This document shows, piece by piece, positions 1 to 6,984 of a stretch of 15,788 nt of DNA. The translations under genes and the position numbers were made by a program. This DNA comes from Bacteroidales bacterium (GTDB lineage: Bacteria; Bacteroidota; Bacteroidia; Bacteroidales; P3), in the NCBI GenBank assembly GCA_017560705.1, contig JAFZEK010000072.1:1-15788 (forward strand), read 5' to 3'. The notes beneath the pieces were generated by a model. That model ran no database searches, had not been told where the DNA came from, and was given only the letters and a program-made list of their open reading frames with translations. Position 1 is the first letter of the stretch, and every line of letters starts with the position of its first letter.

Positions 1-1
1 A

Positions 2-94
2 TTGCTTATAATAATGGTGGCGACACTATCGTTGGTGACACTACGCTCGTGGAAAGCCTCGCACGAAAACCCCGCCGATGTAGTGAAAAGGTAA
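2..94 (+). CDS. ABC transporter permease, FtsX/MacB type (3' end only)
   Basis: The second frame from the left edge is open for 30 codons and stops at 92-94. It reads a hydrophobic stretch (LLIIMVATLSLVTL), then RSWKASHENPADVVKR. A last transmembrane helix followed by W/K-A-x-x-x-NP-x-D-x-x-K is the characteristic end of FtsX-domain permeases of the MacB type, where the tail usually reads like KAAxxNPVxALR. Such permeases sit in the inner membrane and work with a LolD/MacB-like ATPase to move or extrude envelope substrates. The rest of the gene lies outside the window, so start and full domain content are unknown. The two-component pair that follows and the ATPase relic at 3286-3411 fit an ABC efflux locus. 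The call rests on a short stretch; another frame is also open to 168, but its peptide resembles nothing and runs through a hairpin. Confidence 0.6.
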   Translation: MLIIMVATLSLVTLRSWKASHENPADVVKR

Positions 95-113
95 AACCTC
101 CAAAACTACATCG
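76..113. repeat. 9-bp inverted repeat at permease 3' end
   Basis: CGATGTAGT (76-84) is the exact reverse complement of ACTACATCG (105-113), around a 20-base loop. The left arm lies inside the last permease codons. The word CTACATCG returns in the right arm of the next hairpin (at 150-157), so two alternative pairings are possible. It may be part of the transcript end of the permease gene. Confidence 0.45.
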
Positions 114-123
114 AGATAAAAAC

Positions 124-169
124 AAAACTCCCTCCCGATGCAACTCTGCCTACATCGGGAGAGAGTTTT
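124..169 (+). terminator. Long hairpin, probable transcript end of the ABC permease gene
   Basis: AAAACTCCCTCCCGATG (124-140) pairs with CATCGGGAGAGAGTTTT (153-169): 16 of 17 positions match, with a 12-base loop. The A-run on the left and T-run on the right give a terminator-like shape readable on either strand. It lies 30 bases after the permease stop and before the regulator promoter, where a terminator is expected. There is no long U-tract beyond the four Ts in the stem, so termination efficiency is uncertain. Confidence 0.6.
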
Positions 170-214
170 AACCATATCGGGAAGGGAAAAAACTCCCACA
201 CTTAGAGGTCATAA

Positions 215-267
215 CTATGGCAGTTAGGGGTCGTAACTCCCACGGTTACGAGTGCTAAGTGCCATGG
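215..267. repeat. Two-part long hairpin of unknown role
   Basis: An outer stem pairs 215-227 (CTATGGCAGTTAG) with 255-267 (CTAAGTGCCATGG), with one G-T wobble and one mismatch. A 3x3 internal loop follows, then a perfect 7-bp inner stem TCGTAAC (231-237) with GTTACGA (245-251) and a 7-base loop. The left part also overlaps a direct repeat: TTAGAGGTCATAACT-like and TTAGGGGTCGTAACT-like words start at 202 and 224. No U-tract follows. It lies about 80 bases upstream of the regulator promoter. It could be an RNA structure, a degenerate repeat element or a protein site. Confidence 0.5.
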
Positions 268-323
268 TTTACTAATATAAGCAGGTGCTTTTGTGATTTG
301 CTGATTTATAATGGTAGAACTAT

Positions 324-354
324 TTTTCCATTTCAGATATTTTGAGTAACTTTG
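324..354 (+). promoter_or_regulatory. Bacteroidetes-type promoter for the two-component operon
   Basis: TAACTTTG at 347-354 matches the Bacteroidetes -7 consensus TAnnTTTG exactly. A T-rich -33 region (TTTT, 324-327) lies 19 bases upstream, a weak match to TTTG. Transcription would start near 360, leaving a leader of roughly 57 bases before the start codon at 418. This predicts ordinary housekeeping-sigma transcription of the regulator. I saw no -24/-12 (GG-N10-GC) sigma-54 site here. Confidence 0.6.
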
Positions 355-417
355 CACACATATCACGTATAGCAATGATATTTATAAAGAATTGATTATA
401 AACAACAACTAACAACT

Positions 418-1761
418 ATGGCTAAAGCAGGAAAACTATTGATATTAGACGATAACAAAGATATATTATCGGCGGTATCTTTGCTTGTCGATGATTATTT
501 CGAAAAAGTAAGCACGATATCCAATCCCAACGTATTGTGGTCCTCCATGAGACAGCTACAACCAGATGTAGTACTATTAGATATGAACTTTAAAGCCGGC
601 TCTAATAATGGCAACGAAGGTATATACTGGCTACAAGAGTTGTTGGATAAATACCCAAACACCAAAGTGGTTCTTTTTACAGCGTATGCAGACATTGAAC
701 TTGCCGTGAAAGCCATAAAGATGGGAGCTTACGACTTTGTGGAAAAACCTTGGAACAACGACAAATTAATATCCATATTACAAAGAGCTTGCAGCGAAAA
801 GAAAAATAAAAGAAAGAGTAAAACCGACAATATAGCACCGGCTGAACACAGCCCAATGTTTTGGGGCAATAGTGCCGAGATGGCAAGGATAAAGAAAATA
901 GTGGAACAAGTGGCGCCTACAGATGCCAACATCCTTATAACCGGCGAGAACGGCACTGGGAAAGAAGTGCTAGCTAGAGAAATACATGCTATATCCATGC
1001 GACATAGGAACAAGATGGTGTGTATAGACATGGGAGCTATACCGGAAACATTATTCGAAAGCGAACTATTCGGGCATAAAAAAGGGGCTTTTACCGATGC
1101 TGCTTCCGACAGGCAAGGAAAAATGGAACAAGCCAGTGGTTCTACATTGTTCTTAGACGAAATAGGTAACCTTCCGCTCCATCTACAATCTAAACTTCTT
1201 GTAGCCATCCAAAGCCGAACCATTACACCACTAGGAGCCAGCAAGTCTTTGAATATTGATATAAGACTTATTTCAGCCACTAATCGCAATCTCTTTGATA
1301 TGGTGGAACGCGGAGAGTTTAGACAAGATTTGCTATTCCGAATAAATACAATAATAATAAATTTGCCTCCTCTAAGATCTCGGACGGAAGATATACTACC
1401 GTTGGCTGAGATATTTTTAAAACATTATTCAGAAAAATACGGTAGAGACATAGAGGGTATAACCTCAAAAGCTACCGAACAAATGATTGCTTACCAATGG
1501 AATGGCAACATAAGAGAACTCCAAAACACCATGGAGAAAGCCGTAATACTATGCGACGAACGCATGATACAACCTCAACATTTACAATTACAATCGTATA
1601 CATCAACGATATCCCAACCCATTACCACACTGGAAGATTTAGAACGAAAAACCATAGCCGATGCTATACATACTTGTAATGGCAACCTCTCTGTTGTAGC
1701 TCAAAAACTAGGCATCACTCGACAAACATTGTACAACAAGATAAAACGCTACGGACTATGA
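418..1761 (+). CDS. Sigma-54-dependent response regulator, NtrC/AtoC type (REC-AAA+-Fis)
   Basis: This 447-residue cytoplasmic protein has full NtrC-class architecture. The receiver domain (about 6-120) carries the acidic pair D11/D12, phospho-acceptor D55 in VVLLDMN, T88 and K110 (EKP). The AAA+ sigma-54 activation domain (about 148-385) has Walker A GENGTGKE (176-183), the sigma-54 contact loop GAFTDA (223-228), Walker B TLFLDE (243-248), arginine-finger region FRQDLLFR (301-308) and sensor II GNIREL (363-368). The C-terminus is a Fis-type helix-turn-helix (LGITRQTLYNKIKRYG, 431-446). Phosphorylation by the downstream kinase should drive assembly and ATP-dependent opening of sigma-54 promoters. 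The second glycine of the usual GAFTGA loop is Asp. Only A-rich sequence precedes the ATG, normal for this phylum. The target genes cannot be read from the window; the neighbouring ABC genes are the best guess. Confidence 0.96.
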   Translation: MAKAGKLLILDDNKDILSAVSLLVDDYFEKVSTISNPNVLWSSMRQLQPDVVLLDMNFKAGSNNGNEGIYWLQELLDKYPNTKVVLFTAYADIELAVKAIKMGAYDFVEKPWNNDKLISILQRACSEKKNKRKSKTDNIAPAEHSPMFWGNSAEMARIKKIVEQVAPTDANILITGENGTGKEVLAREIHAISMRHRNKMVCIDMGAIPETLFESELFGHKKGAFTDAASDRQGKMEQASGSTLFLDEIGNLPLHLQSKLLVAIQSRTITPLGASKSLNIDIRLISATNRNLFDMVERGEFRQDLLFRINTIIINLPPLRSRTEDILPLAEIFLKHYSEKYGRDIEGITSKATEQMIAYQWNGNIRELQNTMEKAVILCDERMIQPQHLQLQSYTSTISQPITTLEDLERKTIADAIHTCNGNLSVVAQKLGITRQTLYNKIKRYGL

Positions 1762-3071
1762 AGCAACCTAAAATCTCATATTATAAGATGTCTGCCCATA
1801 TAGTCATGTTAGTTGCAGTAAGTGTACTTTTAGGCATCGTTGTTGCTTACGGTATTTGGCTTGCCTTAGCAGTCGTTATACCACTTATGGCTGTGGTTAT
1901 AAAGCGTATGTTTTTCATATACACAACCACTTTAAAGCAGCTGAATTTCATTTTCGAAGCTGTAAAAAGCGACGATAGTTCATTTCGGTTCTCCGAAGAC
2001 CCCGAAAAAACAAAGAATGCTTTCTTGAATTATTCCTTGAATCGCATTAAAGAAGTAATGGACCATCAAAAGGAACAGATAAAACAAAGAGAAAAAAACT
2101 TTGAACTAATAATGGAATGTGCCAACATCGGAATAATGATACTCAGACCTAGTGGAATAGTGGTACAAACCAACACTAAGGCAACAAAAATATTTGGAAT
2201 AGAAAGAATAACACATGTAGAGAAGCTACAACAACTGTCTCCTAGCCTTGTTAATGTTCTATACAACATTCAGCCTGGCGAACAAAAAACAGCACATTAT
2301 AACACCGAAGCTGGCGAAACTTTTCTTGTGCTTACATGTGCCGCCACTGTAATGAATAACAAAAGTCAAAAGATAATAACTGTAAACAATATAAACAACG
2401 AACTGTATAATAAAGAAGTTCAAGCTTGGGAAAAACTGACTTGTATACTTACACACGAAATAATGAACTCGTTAGCCCCAATAGCATCTATAAGCACCTC
2501 GCTAACAACAATACAACACGACGACGAAAAACTAAAACAAGGTTTAACAACAATACATTCAACCTCCGATCGACTGATGAAATTCGTTGCCTCGTTCAGA
2601 AAACTAGAAAAAATGCCACGACCTCAAAAGGCTCCTATCGTACTAGCCGACATAGTAGAACAGACATTAAAAATAGTAGACACAAAAAGTATTAAAACCG
2701 TAGTTCATCTTAATCCTCTAGATATAATGATATATGCAGATCATTCACAGATAATGCAAGTAATGATAAACCTCGTAAAAAATGCAGTAGAAGCATGTAT
2801 AAGTTCTGATATTGTAAGCAAATCTAATGCCATAGAAATACAATCATATATCGCAGAAACAGAACAAGTAATCATAGAGATCTCAAACACTGGCAATGCT
2901 ATTCCCCATTCCGATGTTGAAAACATTTTTACACCATTTTTCACAACCAAAGAAGATGGTTCGGGTGTAGGATTATCCATATCTAGACAGATAATACATT
3001 CACATGGAGGCTCATTAGTACTCGCCAATAACAAAAATGGAAACGTGTTATTTAGAATAACACTCGAATAA
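1758..3071 (+). CDS. Membrane sensor histidine kinase, NtrY/NtrB-like
   Basis: The 437-residue kinase overlaps the regulator stop by four bases (ATGA), so the two are translationally coupled and form a cognate pair. Two hydrophobic helices occupy about residues 12-30 and 32-54, with almost no periplasmic loop, so sensing is probably in the membrane or cytoplasm. A helical linker leads into a PAS-like domain (about 112-210). The HisKA phospho-acceptor is H233 in LTHEIMNSLAPI. The HATPase_c domain has the N box around N338 and N342 (INLVKNAVEA), the F box FTPFFTTK (391-398) and the G2 box GSGVGLS (401-407). In the G1 box the usual D-x-G is N377-T-G379. The order kinase-after-regulator is common for Bacteroidetes sigma-54 pairs. 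The signal sensed is unknown. Confidence 0.95.
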   Translation: MKQPKISYYKMSAHIVMLVAVSVLLGIVVAYGIWLALAVVIPLMAVVIKRMFFIYTTTLKQLNFIFEAVKSDDSSFRFSEDPEKTKNAFLNYSLNRIKEVMDHQKEQIKQREKNFELIMECANIGIMILRPSGIVVQTNTKATKIFGIERITHVEKLQQLSPSLVNVLYNIQPGEQKTAHYNTEAGETFLVLTCAATVMNNKSQKIITVNNINNELYNKEVQAWEKLTCILTHEIMNSLAPIASISTSLTTIQHDDEKLKQGLTTIHSTSDRLMKFVASFRKLEKMPRPQKAPIVLADIVEQTLKIVDTKSIKTVVHLNPLDIMIYADHSQIMQVMINLVKNAVEACISSDIVSKSNAIEIQSYIAETEQVIIEISNTGNAIPHSDVENIFTPFFTTKEDGSGVGLSISRQIIHSHGGSLVLANNKNGNVLFRITLE

Positions 3072-3083
3072 AATAAAAACCTC

Positions 3084-3259
3084 TTTTAAACCCAAATCGG
3101 TCATTAGAAATATGTGTAAATCGTAAATATAAGGTATACCGTTTATTATTGTGTGATATTTTCTAATGACGGTCATTAGAAAATATCACACAATAAAATA
3201 TTGATTAGCACCTCACTCATAATCTTGCAAAAATTCTAACGACCGATTGGGGATAAAAA
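3084..3259. mobile_element. MITE-like foldback element with terminal inverted repeats
   Basis: The left end CCCAAATCGGTCATTAGAA (3091-3109) and the inverse of the right end (3234-3252) match at 17 of 19 bases. A weaker match continues outward to about 3084 and 3259. The exact centre (about 3171) is also the centre of a perfect 51-base palindrome. The element has no coding capacity. The terminal word GGTCATTAGAA recurs inside the central palindrome, so the core appears four times in about 160 bases. A diverged copy of the end lies at 7172-7200. No clear target-site duplication was seen. Size, symmetry and lack of genes fit a MITE or foldback element moved by a transposase elsewhere. Confidence 0.65.
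3146..3196. repeat. Perfect 51-base palindrome (25-bp arms, 1-base centre)
   Basis: Positions 3146-3170 are the exact reverse complement of 3172-3196, with G3171 as the only unpaired centre. As RNA it would fold into a long stem directly after the histidine kinase gene and may end or stabilise its transcript. As DNA it can extrude a cruciform. It forms the middle of the foldback element. Confidence 0.9.
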
Positions 3260-3285
3260 ATGCAACATCTTGGATAAAAAAAAGG

Positions 3286-3411
3286 AGCATTAGAATTATT
3301 TTTCCCAACATTATAATGGTGACGCATTCGCAACACGATGCTTCATACGCTTCGCGAATAATATGTATGTTGGACGGAAAAATTGTTACCGACGTAAAAG
3401 AAAATCTATAG
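3286..3411 (+). pseudogene. Relic of an ABC transporter ATPase, C-terminal end (MacB/LolD type)
   Basis: A + strand frame ending at the TAG at 3409-3411 encodes NIIMVTHSQHDASYASR (from 3307), then IICMLDGKIVTDVKENL. This is the C-terminal part of a LolD/MacB-like ATPase: the strand leading to the H-loop histidine (MVTHS), the Y/A-S-R-I segment, and the final LDGKIV hairpin. Walker A, the signature motif and Walker B are missing, so the fragment cannot be functional. Upstream of about 3300 the frame stays open but no longer resembles the family, and the foldback element begins within about 30 bases. It is probably what is left of the ATPase partner of the permease at the left edge. The left boundary is approximate. 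Confidence 0.7.
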
Positions 3412-3432
3412 ACTGGCTGCATCGAATGGTGT

Positions 3433-3490
3433 TTTTCTTTCGTCAAGAAAAGGACCTTGCAAAGGTGTTTTAAGAACCTTCTAAGGTTCT
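3433..3490. repeat. Cluster of short hairpins after the ATPase relic
   Basis: TTTTCTT (3433-3439) pairs with AAGAAAA (3445-3451) around five bases. AGAACCTT (3473-3480) pairs with AAGGTTCT (3483-3490). A small ACCTT/AAGGT pairing lies between them. The second stem is the most stable and could end transcription from the left. No recognisable gene lies in 3412-3563. Confidence 0.4.
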
Positions 3491-3563
3491 CCGAAGGACA
3501 TTGAGCTATCAAAAAAATGCCCTTTGAGTGTCGAAAATTTGCACATGATTATATAATACAACA

Positions 3564-3603
3564 ATGGCGAATTTGCTCAAACATATTTGCACAAATTCGC
3601 CAT
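3564..3603 (-). terminator. Hairpin downstream of the TonB-dependent receptor gene
   Basis: ATGGCGAATTTG (3564-3575) and CAAATTCGCCAT (3592-3603) form a perfect 12-bp stem with a 16-base loop, starting 23 bases past the receptor stop. On the - strand it is followed by a T-rich but interrupted tract (TTGTTGTATT). It fits a terminator, or a 3' stabilising stem, for the holA-receptor transcript. It lies between the end of the receptor gene and the decayed + strand region. Confidence 0.65.
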
Positions 3604-3626
3604 CATTAATATCGTTGCCTATATAA

Positions 3627-5942
3627 TTAGAACGTCAATGTCATACCTATGCTCGGCATAATAGGAAGTTGGTCCACCCGTTCAAAAGTAAGTCTGTTAA
3701 AGTAGAACATATTCTTTCTATTATAAACATTTGTTACAGATGCATTCACTTCTAATATAGAGCGTCGACCCAACGAGAATTTTCTTTTCGCAGAAATATC
3801 AAATCTATGATAATAAGGCAAACGGCCTCCATTTATAGCTGAATAATATATTCCCATCTCGCCATTAGCATTAGTGTAATCCATATTCAGACTTCCCATT
3901 GGTAGCAGTTCGTACACTCCTCTTGTTTTTGTATATGGGAATCCACTACCGAAGTTCCACCTTGCACTAAACTCCCACTCTCTAGAGTCGCCAGCAGTAT
4001 ATGTTGCCAAGGCATTAATATTATGTCTTCTGTCGTAGTGAGGATTATATGTTCCTTCGGCTTCATCGGTTCTTTCTACATAGCCAAGAGAATATGCAAC
4101 CCACAAGTAAATCTTATCATAACTATATCTCATACTGAAATCCACGCCGTAGGTCTTTCCTTTTTCCACTATAAAGTCGCTTATCAAATATTCAGGCTTT
4201 TCGTATGCACCGCCTTCTTGATACTCCGGAGAATCATCGAACATCTTATTCCTATTCATATTTAGCAATTGCGAGAAGTTTTTCAAGTAAGGTTCAATGT
4301 TTAATTGCAAGTATTCATTTACGTCATACTCTATACCGAATATAATATGTTGAGCTTTTTGAATAAGGCTAGACACGTCTTCTCCCATATAAGAGGACGA
4401 AACGCCCAAGTTTTCCGAACCGGTAAGGAAACCTGTAAATAGGTTTACTACGTCGTTATCCGATTTAGCATCAAGAAAGTTTTGGCTATAAAGACCTCCC
4501 GCAACCTTAAAGCGTAATTTATCCGTCGCATTGTATTTTATTGCCAACCTTGGCTCAGGACTCATCTCTGACACCGAGGCATAATATACCAATCTGAAGC
4601 CGGGGTCTATCAACCACTTCCCGTGTTTTATGTCGTAAGTAACGTATGCAGCCATTTCGCTCGTATTTTCCACTTGAGAGAACTTGCGTCCAAAAGAATT
4701 ATACAACTCGTATTGAGTGCTAAATCCTTCCATATCAACCCCGTATTTAAGCTTATTCTTTCCTATAAAATAGGTCATGTGCAAGCCAAATGTAAATCCA
4801 TTTATTCTGCTAGACTTTGGCAAATTAGACTCATCAGCCAGCGTAAGTTTATAGTCCGAATAAGCAAAGTTACCTTTCATTATAGCATTAGAGCCCGTAA
4901 CTAAAGAAAAATTAGTACCCCCTCCATAGTTGTACCAATCATAGTTGGCAATGGATTGATAGTTCAAAACTTGGTCGCTATAATTAAAGCCGAATAGGCT
5001 TATCTTGCTACCATTTTCCCCTTGCAATGTAAATTTACCATACACATCGGTGAAATCGTATGGCAACGGATCGCCCATATAAGAGTAAAACAACTCCGAA
5101 GATTTGGATAAATAAGAGTTCTTTGCTGTAATAAGATAAGTTATAGATGTTTTGCTATCGTCGGTTACTCTTTTCAAAGGGCCTTCTAACACTAAATTTG
5201 CTCCCAAGGTGCTAATGCCGACCTTACCTGTATGATGACGCTTATTACCATCTCTAGTAGTGATATCCATAACCGAAGATAACCTACCACCATATTCGGC
5301 GCCAAATCCACCGGTATAAATATCAGCACTTAAAATAACATCCGTTTCGAACACCGAAAACAAACCTATAGAGTGGAATGGATTATAAACAACCATACCA
5401 TCCAATAGAGTTTTATTTTGAATCATAGAACCACCTCTAATATAAAGTTGACCTCCTTGGTCGCCAGTAAATGTTACACCTGGCAACACTTGAAGATACT
5501 GAGCCAAGTCTGCCTGACCTCCTATCGATGGCATCTGTTGTATTTGCGAAGAAGATATTTTCTCTACAGACACTGTAGTTTCCAATTTTCTTTCTTCTCG
5601 ATTTCCTTTTATTTTTACCTCTTTCAGTTGAGTGGAATTCTTTTTCAAATATATCTTTCTTGTCACCACCTGATTTCCAGACAAAGTTATCTCTTCTTCA
5701 TAATCATCGAAGCCCACGAATTTAAGCATAAATGTGTACTTTCCGTCAGGCACTTTGTTTATAGAGAAAAAGCCATTAATATCTGTAGCCACCCCATAGT
5801 TTGTGCCCTTAAGCACCACATTAGCGAATGGAATAGACTCGCCAGATTCATTATCAAAGACAAATCCTTTTATTGTGTTTTGAGAAAATAATAATGTTGA
5901 TACTGCCCAAAAAGACAGCAACATAAAAAATCTTTTATTCAT
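3627..5942 (-). CDS. TonB-dependent outer-membrane receptor with carboxypeptidase-regulatory-like domain
   Basis: This 771-residue protein has a signal peptide (MNKRFFMLLSFWAVSTLLFS, cleavage near 20-22). A CarboxypepD_reg-like beta-sandwich follows (about 23-100; GFVFDNESGESIPFANVVLKG). The plug domain (about 120-228) includes GGQLYIRGGSMIQNKTLLDG and the GGFGAEYGGRLSSVMDI end. The rest is a beta-barrel ending in an aromatic residue (LTF), as outer-membrane proteins do. It would import a ligand across the outer membrane using TonB-ExbBD energy. The length is shorter than SusC-type receptors (about 1000 residues) and no SusD gene is adjacent, so it is not a typical polysaccharide-utilisation pair; the substrate cannot be assigned. 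It starts 12 bases after holA and appears co-transcribed with it. The last 23 bases before the hairpin at 3564-3603 contain no other gene. Confidence 0.93.
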   Translation of the reverse strand: MNKRFFMLLSFWAVSTLLFSQNTIKGFVFDNESGESIPFANVVLKGTNYGVATDINGFFSINKVPDGKYTFMLKFVGFDDYEEEITLSGNQVVTRKIYLKKNSTQLKEVKIKGNREERKLETTVSVEKISSSQIQQMPSIGGQADLAQYLQVLPGVTFTGDQGGQLYIRGGSMIQNKTLLDGMVVYNPFHSIGLFSVFETDVILSADIYTGGFGAEYGGRLSSVMDITTRDGNKRHHTGKVGISTLGANLVLEGPLKRVTDDSKTSITYLITAKNSYLSKSSELFYSYMGDPLPYDFTDVYGKFTLQGENGSKISLFGFNYSDQVLNYQSIANYDWYNYGGGTNFSLVTGSNAIMKGNFAYSDYKLTLADESNLPKSSRINGFTFGLHMTYFIGKNKLKYGVDMEGFSTQYELYNSFGRKFSQVENTSEMAAYVTYDIKHGKWLIDPGFRLVYYASVSEMSPEPRLAIKYNATDKLRFKVAGGLYSQNFLDAKSDNDVVNLFTGFLTGSENLGVSSSYMGEDVSSLIQKAQHIIFGIEYDVNEYLQLNIEPYLKNFSQLLNMNRNKMFDDSPEYQEGGAYEKPEYLISDFIVEKGKTYGVDFSMRYSYDKIYLWVAYSLGYVERTDEAEGTYNPHYDRRHNINALATYTAGDSREWEFSARWNFGSGFPYTKTRGVYELLPMGSLNMDYTNANGEMGIYYSAINGGRLPYYHRFDISAKRKFSLGRRSILEVNASVTNVYNRKNMFYFNRLTFERVDQLPIMPSIGMTLTF

Positions 5943-5954
5943 TTTCAGTTCTTT

Positions 5955-6956
5955 CTAATGTAATATTTTAAACATCAATTCTTTCATTATCTCTCCGTCC
6001 GAGATGGTTCCAGAGTTGCAAATTCCTTTGGATTTCAAATCAGCATCCTTTAAAAATCGTATTATCGTAGCTAGTTTAGGCAAAGAATAATTACCTGCTG
6101 CCATCTGATAGTCTTTCAAAAAATAAGGATTTACACCCAAAACCGAAGCTGCATTTCTTTTATCATCCACCTGATGATAAATCATAATCTTCATAAAATA
6201 GCCATACAAATTGGGTAAAACCATCTGTATTGGATTTTCTTTAGGATTAGCTGCAAAGTGATTTATAATCTTATTGCATTTTAAAACATCTTTTCTTCCT
6301 ATAGCATTTTGCAGCTCAAACACATTGTAGTCTTTACTTATTCCTATATTTTGTTCTATAGCATCGTCGGTTATCTCGGCACCTTTAGGAATACTTATAA
6401 ACACTTTGGATAACTCATTTACAATCTTACTCAAATCCGCGCCTATAGCTTCGGCAATAATGCAAGCACCTTTTTGAGAGATGGAATATCCATTTTCGTT
6501 CACATAATCCATTATCCATCCCGGCACTTGAGAGTCATATAGTTTTGCTTTTTCAAAAACGACGCCCTTAGTGTTTATTGCTTTATACACCTGAGTCCGC
6601 TTATCCATTTTTTTGTGTCTATAGCAAAAAACCAACACCGTTTGTGGCTGAGGATTATCTAAGTATAGTTTCAATAAATCCCAATTCTTTATATCTTGAG
6701 CTTCCTTTACCAGAACTAGCTGATAGGGCGACATCATAGGAAAACGCTTCGCTAGCCCCACAATAGCATCCATAGTTACATCCCTACCATACAATACCGT
6801 TTGGTCAAAATCTCTAAAATCTTCAGAAACTACATTATTCTCAAAGAAGTCAGAAATTTTATCTATAGCATAGTTTTCCTCGCCAGTTAGCAAGTAAACA
6901 CTTTTAAATTGTTTGTTTTCTATTTCTGCTATAAGTTGTTTCTCTGTTAGTGCCAT
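5955..6956 (-). CDS. holA: DNA polymerase III subunit delta
   Basis: The 333-residue product matches the delta subunit of the clamp loader, which opens the beta sliding clamp and helps place it on primed DNA. The N-terminal AAA+-like domain keeps VYLLTGEENYAID (20-32), the degenerate nucleotide-site region of delta. FPMMSPYQLVLVKEAQ (72-87) corresponds to the clamp-binding part. AIGADLSKIVNELSKV (170-185) is the family signature near the end of the ATPase-like fold, and the collar domain follows (NVFELQNAIGRKD, 211-223). The length is normal for HolA. It is the first gene of a two-gene unit with the TonB-dependent receptor. A TAnnTTTG promoter lies about 20 bases upstream of its ATG. Confidence 0.93.
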   Translation of the reverse strand: MALTEKQLIAEIENKQFKSVYLLTGEENYAIDKISDFFENNVVSEDFRDFDQTVLYGRDVTMDAIVGLAKRFPMMSPYQLVLVKEAQDIKNWDLLKLYLDNPQPQTVLVFCYRHKKMDKRTQVYKAINTKGVVFEKAKLYDSQVPGWIMDYVNENGYSISQKGACIIAEAIGADLSKIVNELSKVFISIPKGAEITDDAIEQNIGISKDYNVFELQNAIGRKDVLKCNKIINHFAANPKENPIQMVLPNLYGYFMKIMIYHQVDDKRNAASVLGVNPYFLKDYQMAAGNYSLPKLATIIRFLKDADLKSKGICNSGTISDGEIMKELMFKILH

Positions 6957-6976
6957 TAGTTATTTCATTTTCAATA

Positions 6977-6984
6977 CAAAGATA
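6977..6984 (-). promoter_or_regulatory. -7 promoter element for holA
   Basis: CAAAGATA on the + strand reads TATCTTTG on the - strand, an exact TAnnTTTG match, 20 bases before the holA start codon. The predicted leader is about 14 bases. No good -33 TTTG was found at the expected distance (around 7003-7007), so strength is uncertain. Confidence 0.55.

Noticed and set aside
1..171. Frame 1 open from the left edge for 56 codons
   Set aside because: The peptide passes through two hairpins and resembles nothing; the second frame gives a recognisable permease tail.
202..238. Two 15-base direct repeats considered as a CRISPR-like array
   Set aside because: Only two imperfect units, 22 bases apart start to start, and they belong to the hairpin at 215-267; no Cas genes are present.
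729..1289. Open frame of 186 codons on the - strand inside the response regulator
   Set aside because: Antisense shadow of the highly conserved AAA+ domain; composition is Cys/Ser-rich and no family resemblance is seen.
3213..3512. Open frame of 99 codons on the - strand
   Set aside because: It is the antisense of the foldback-element end and the ATPase relic; the protein-like signal is on the + strand.
5418..5891. Open frame of 157 codons on the + strand inside the TonB receptor gene
   Set aside because: Antisense shadow of the plug and regulatory-like domains; low-complexity aromatic/Ser-rich peptide without motif.
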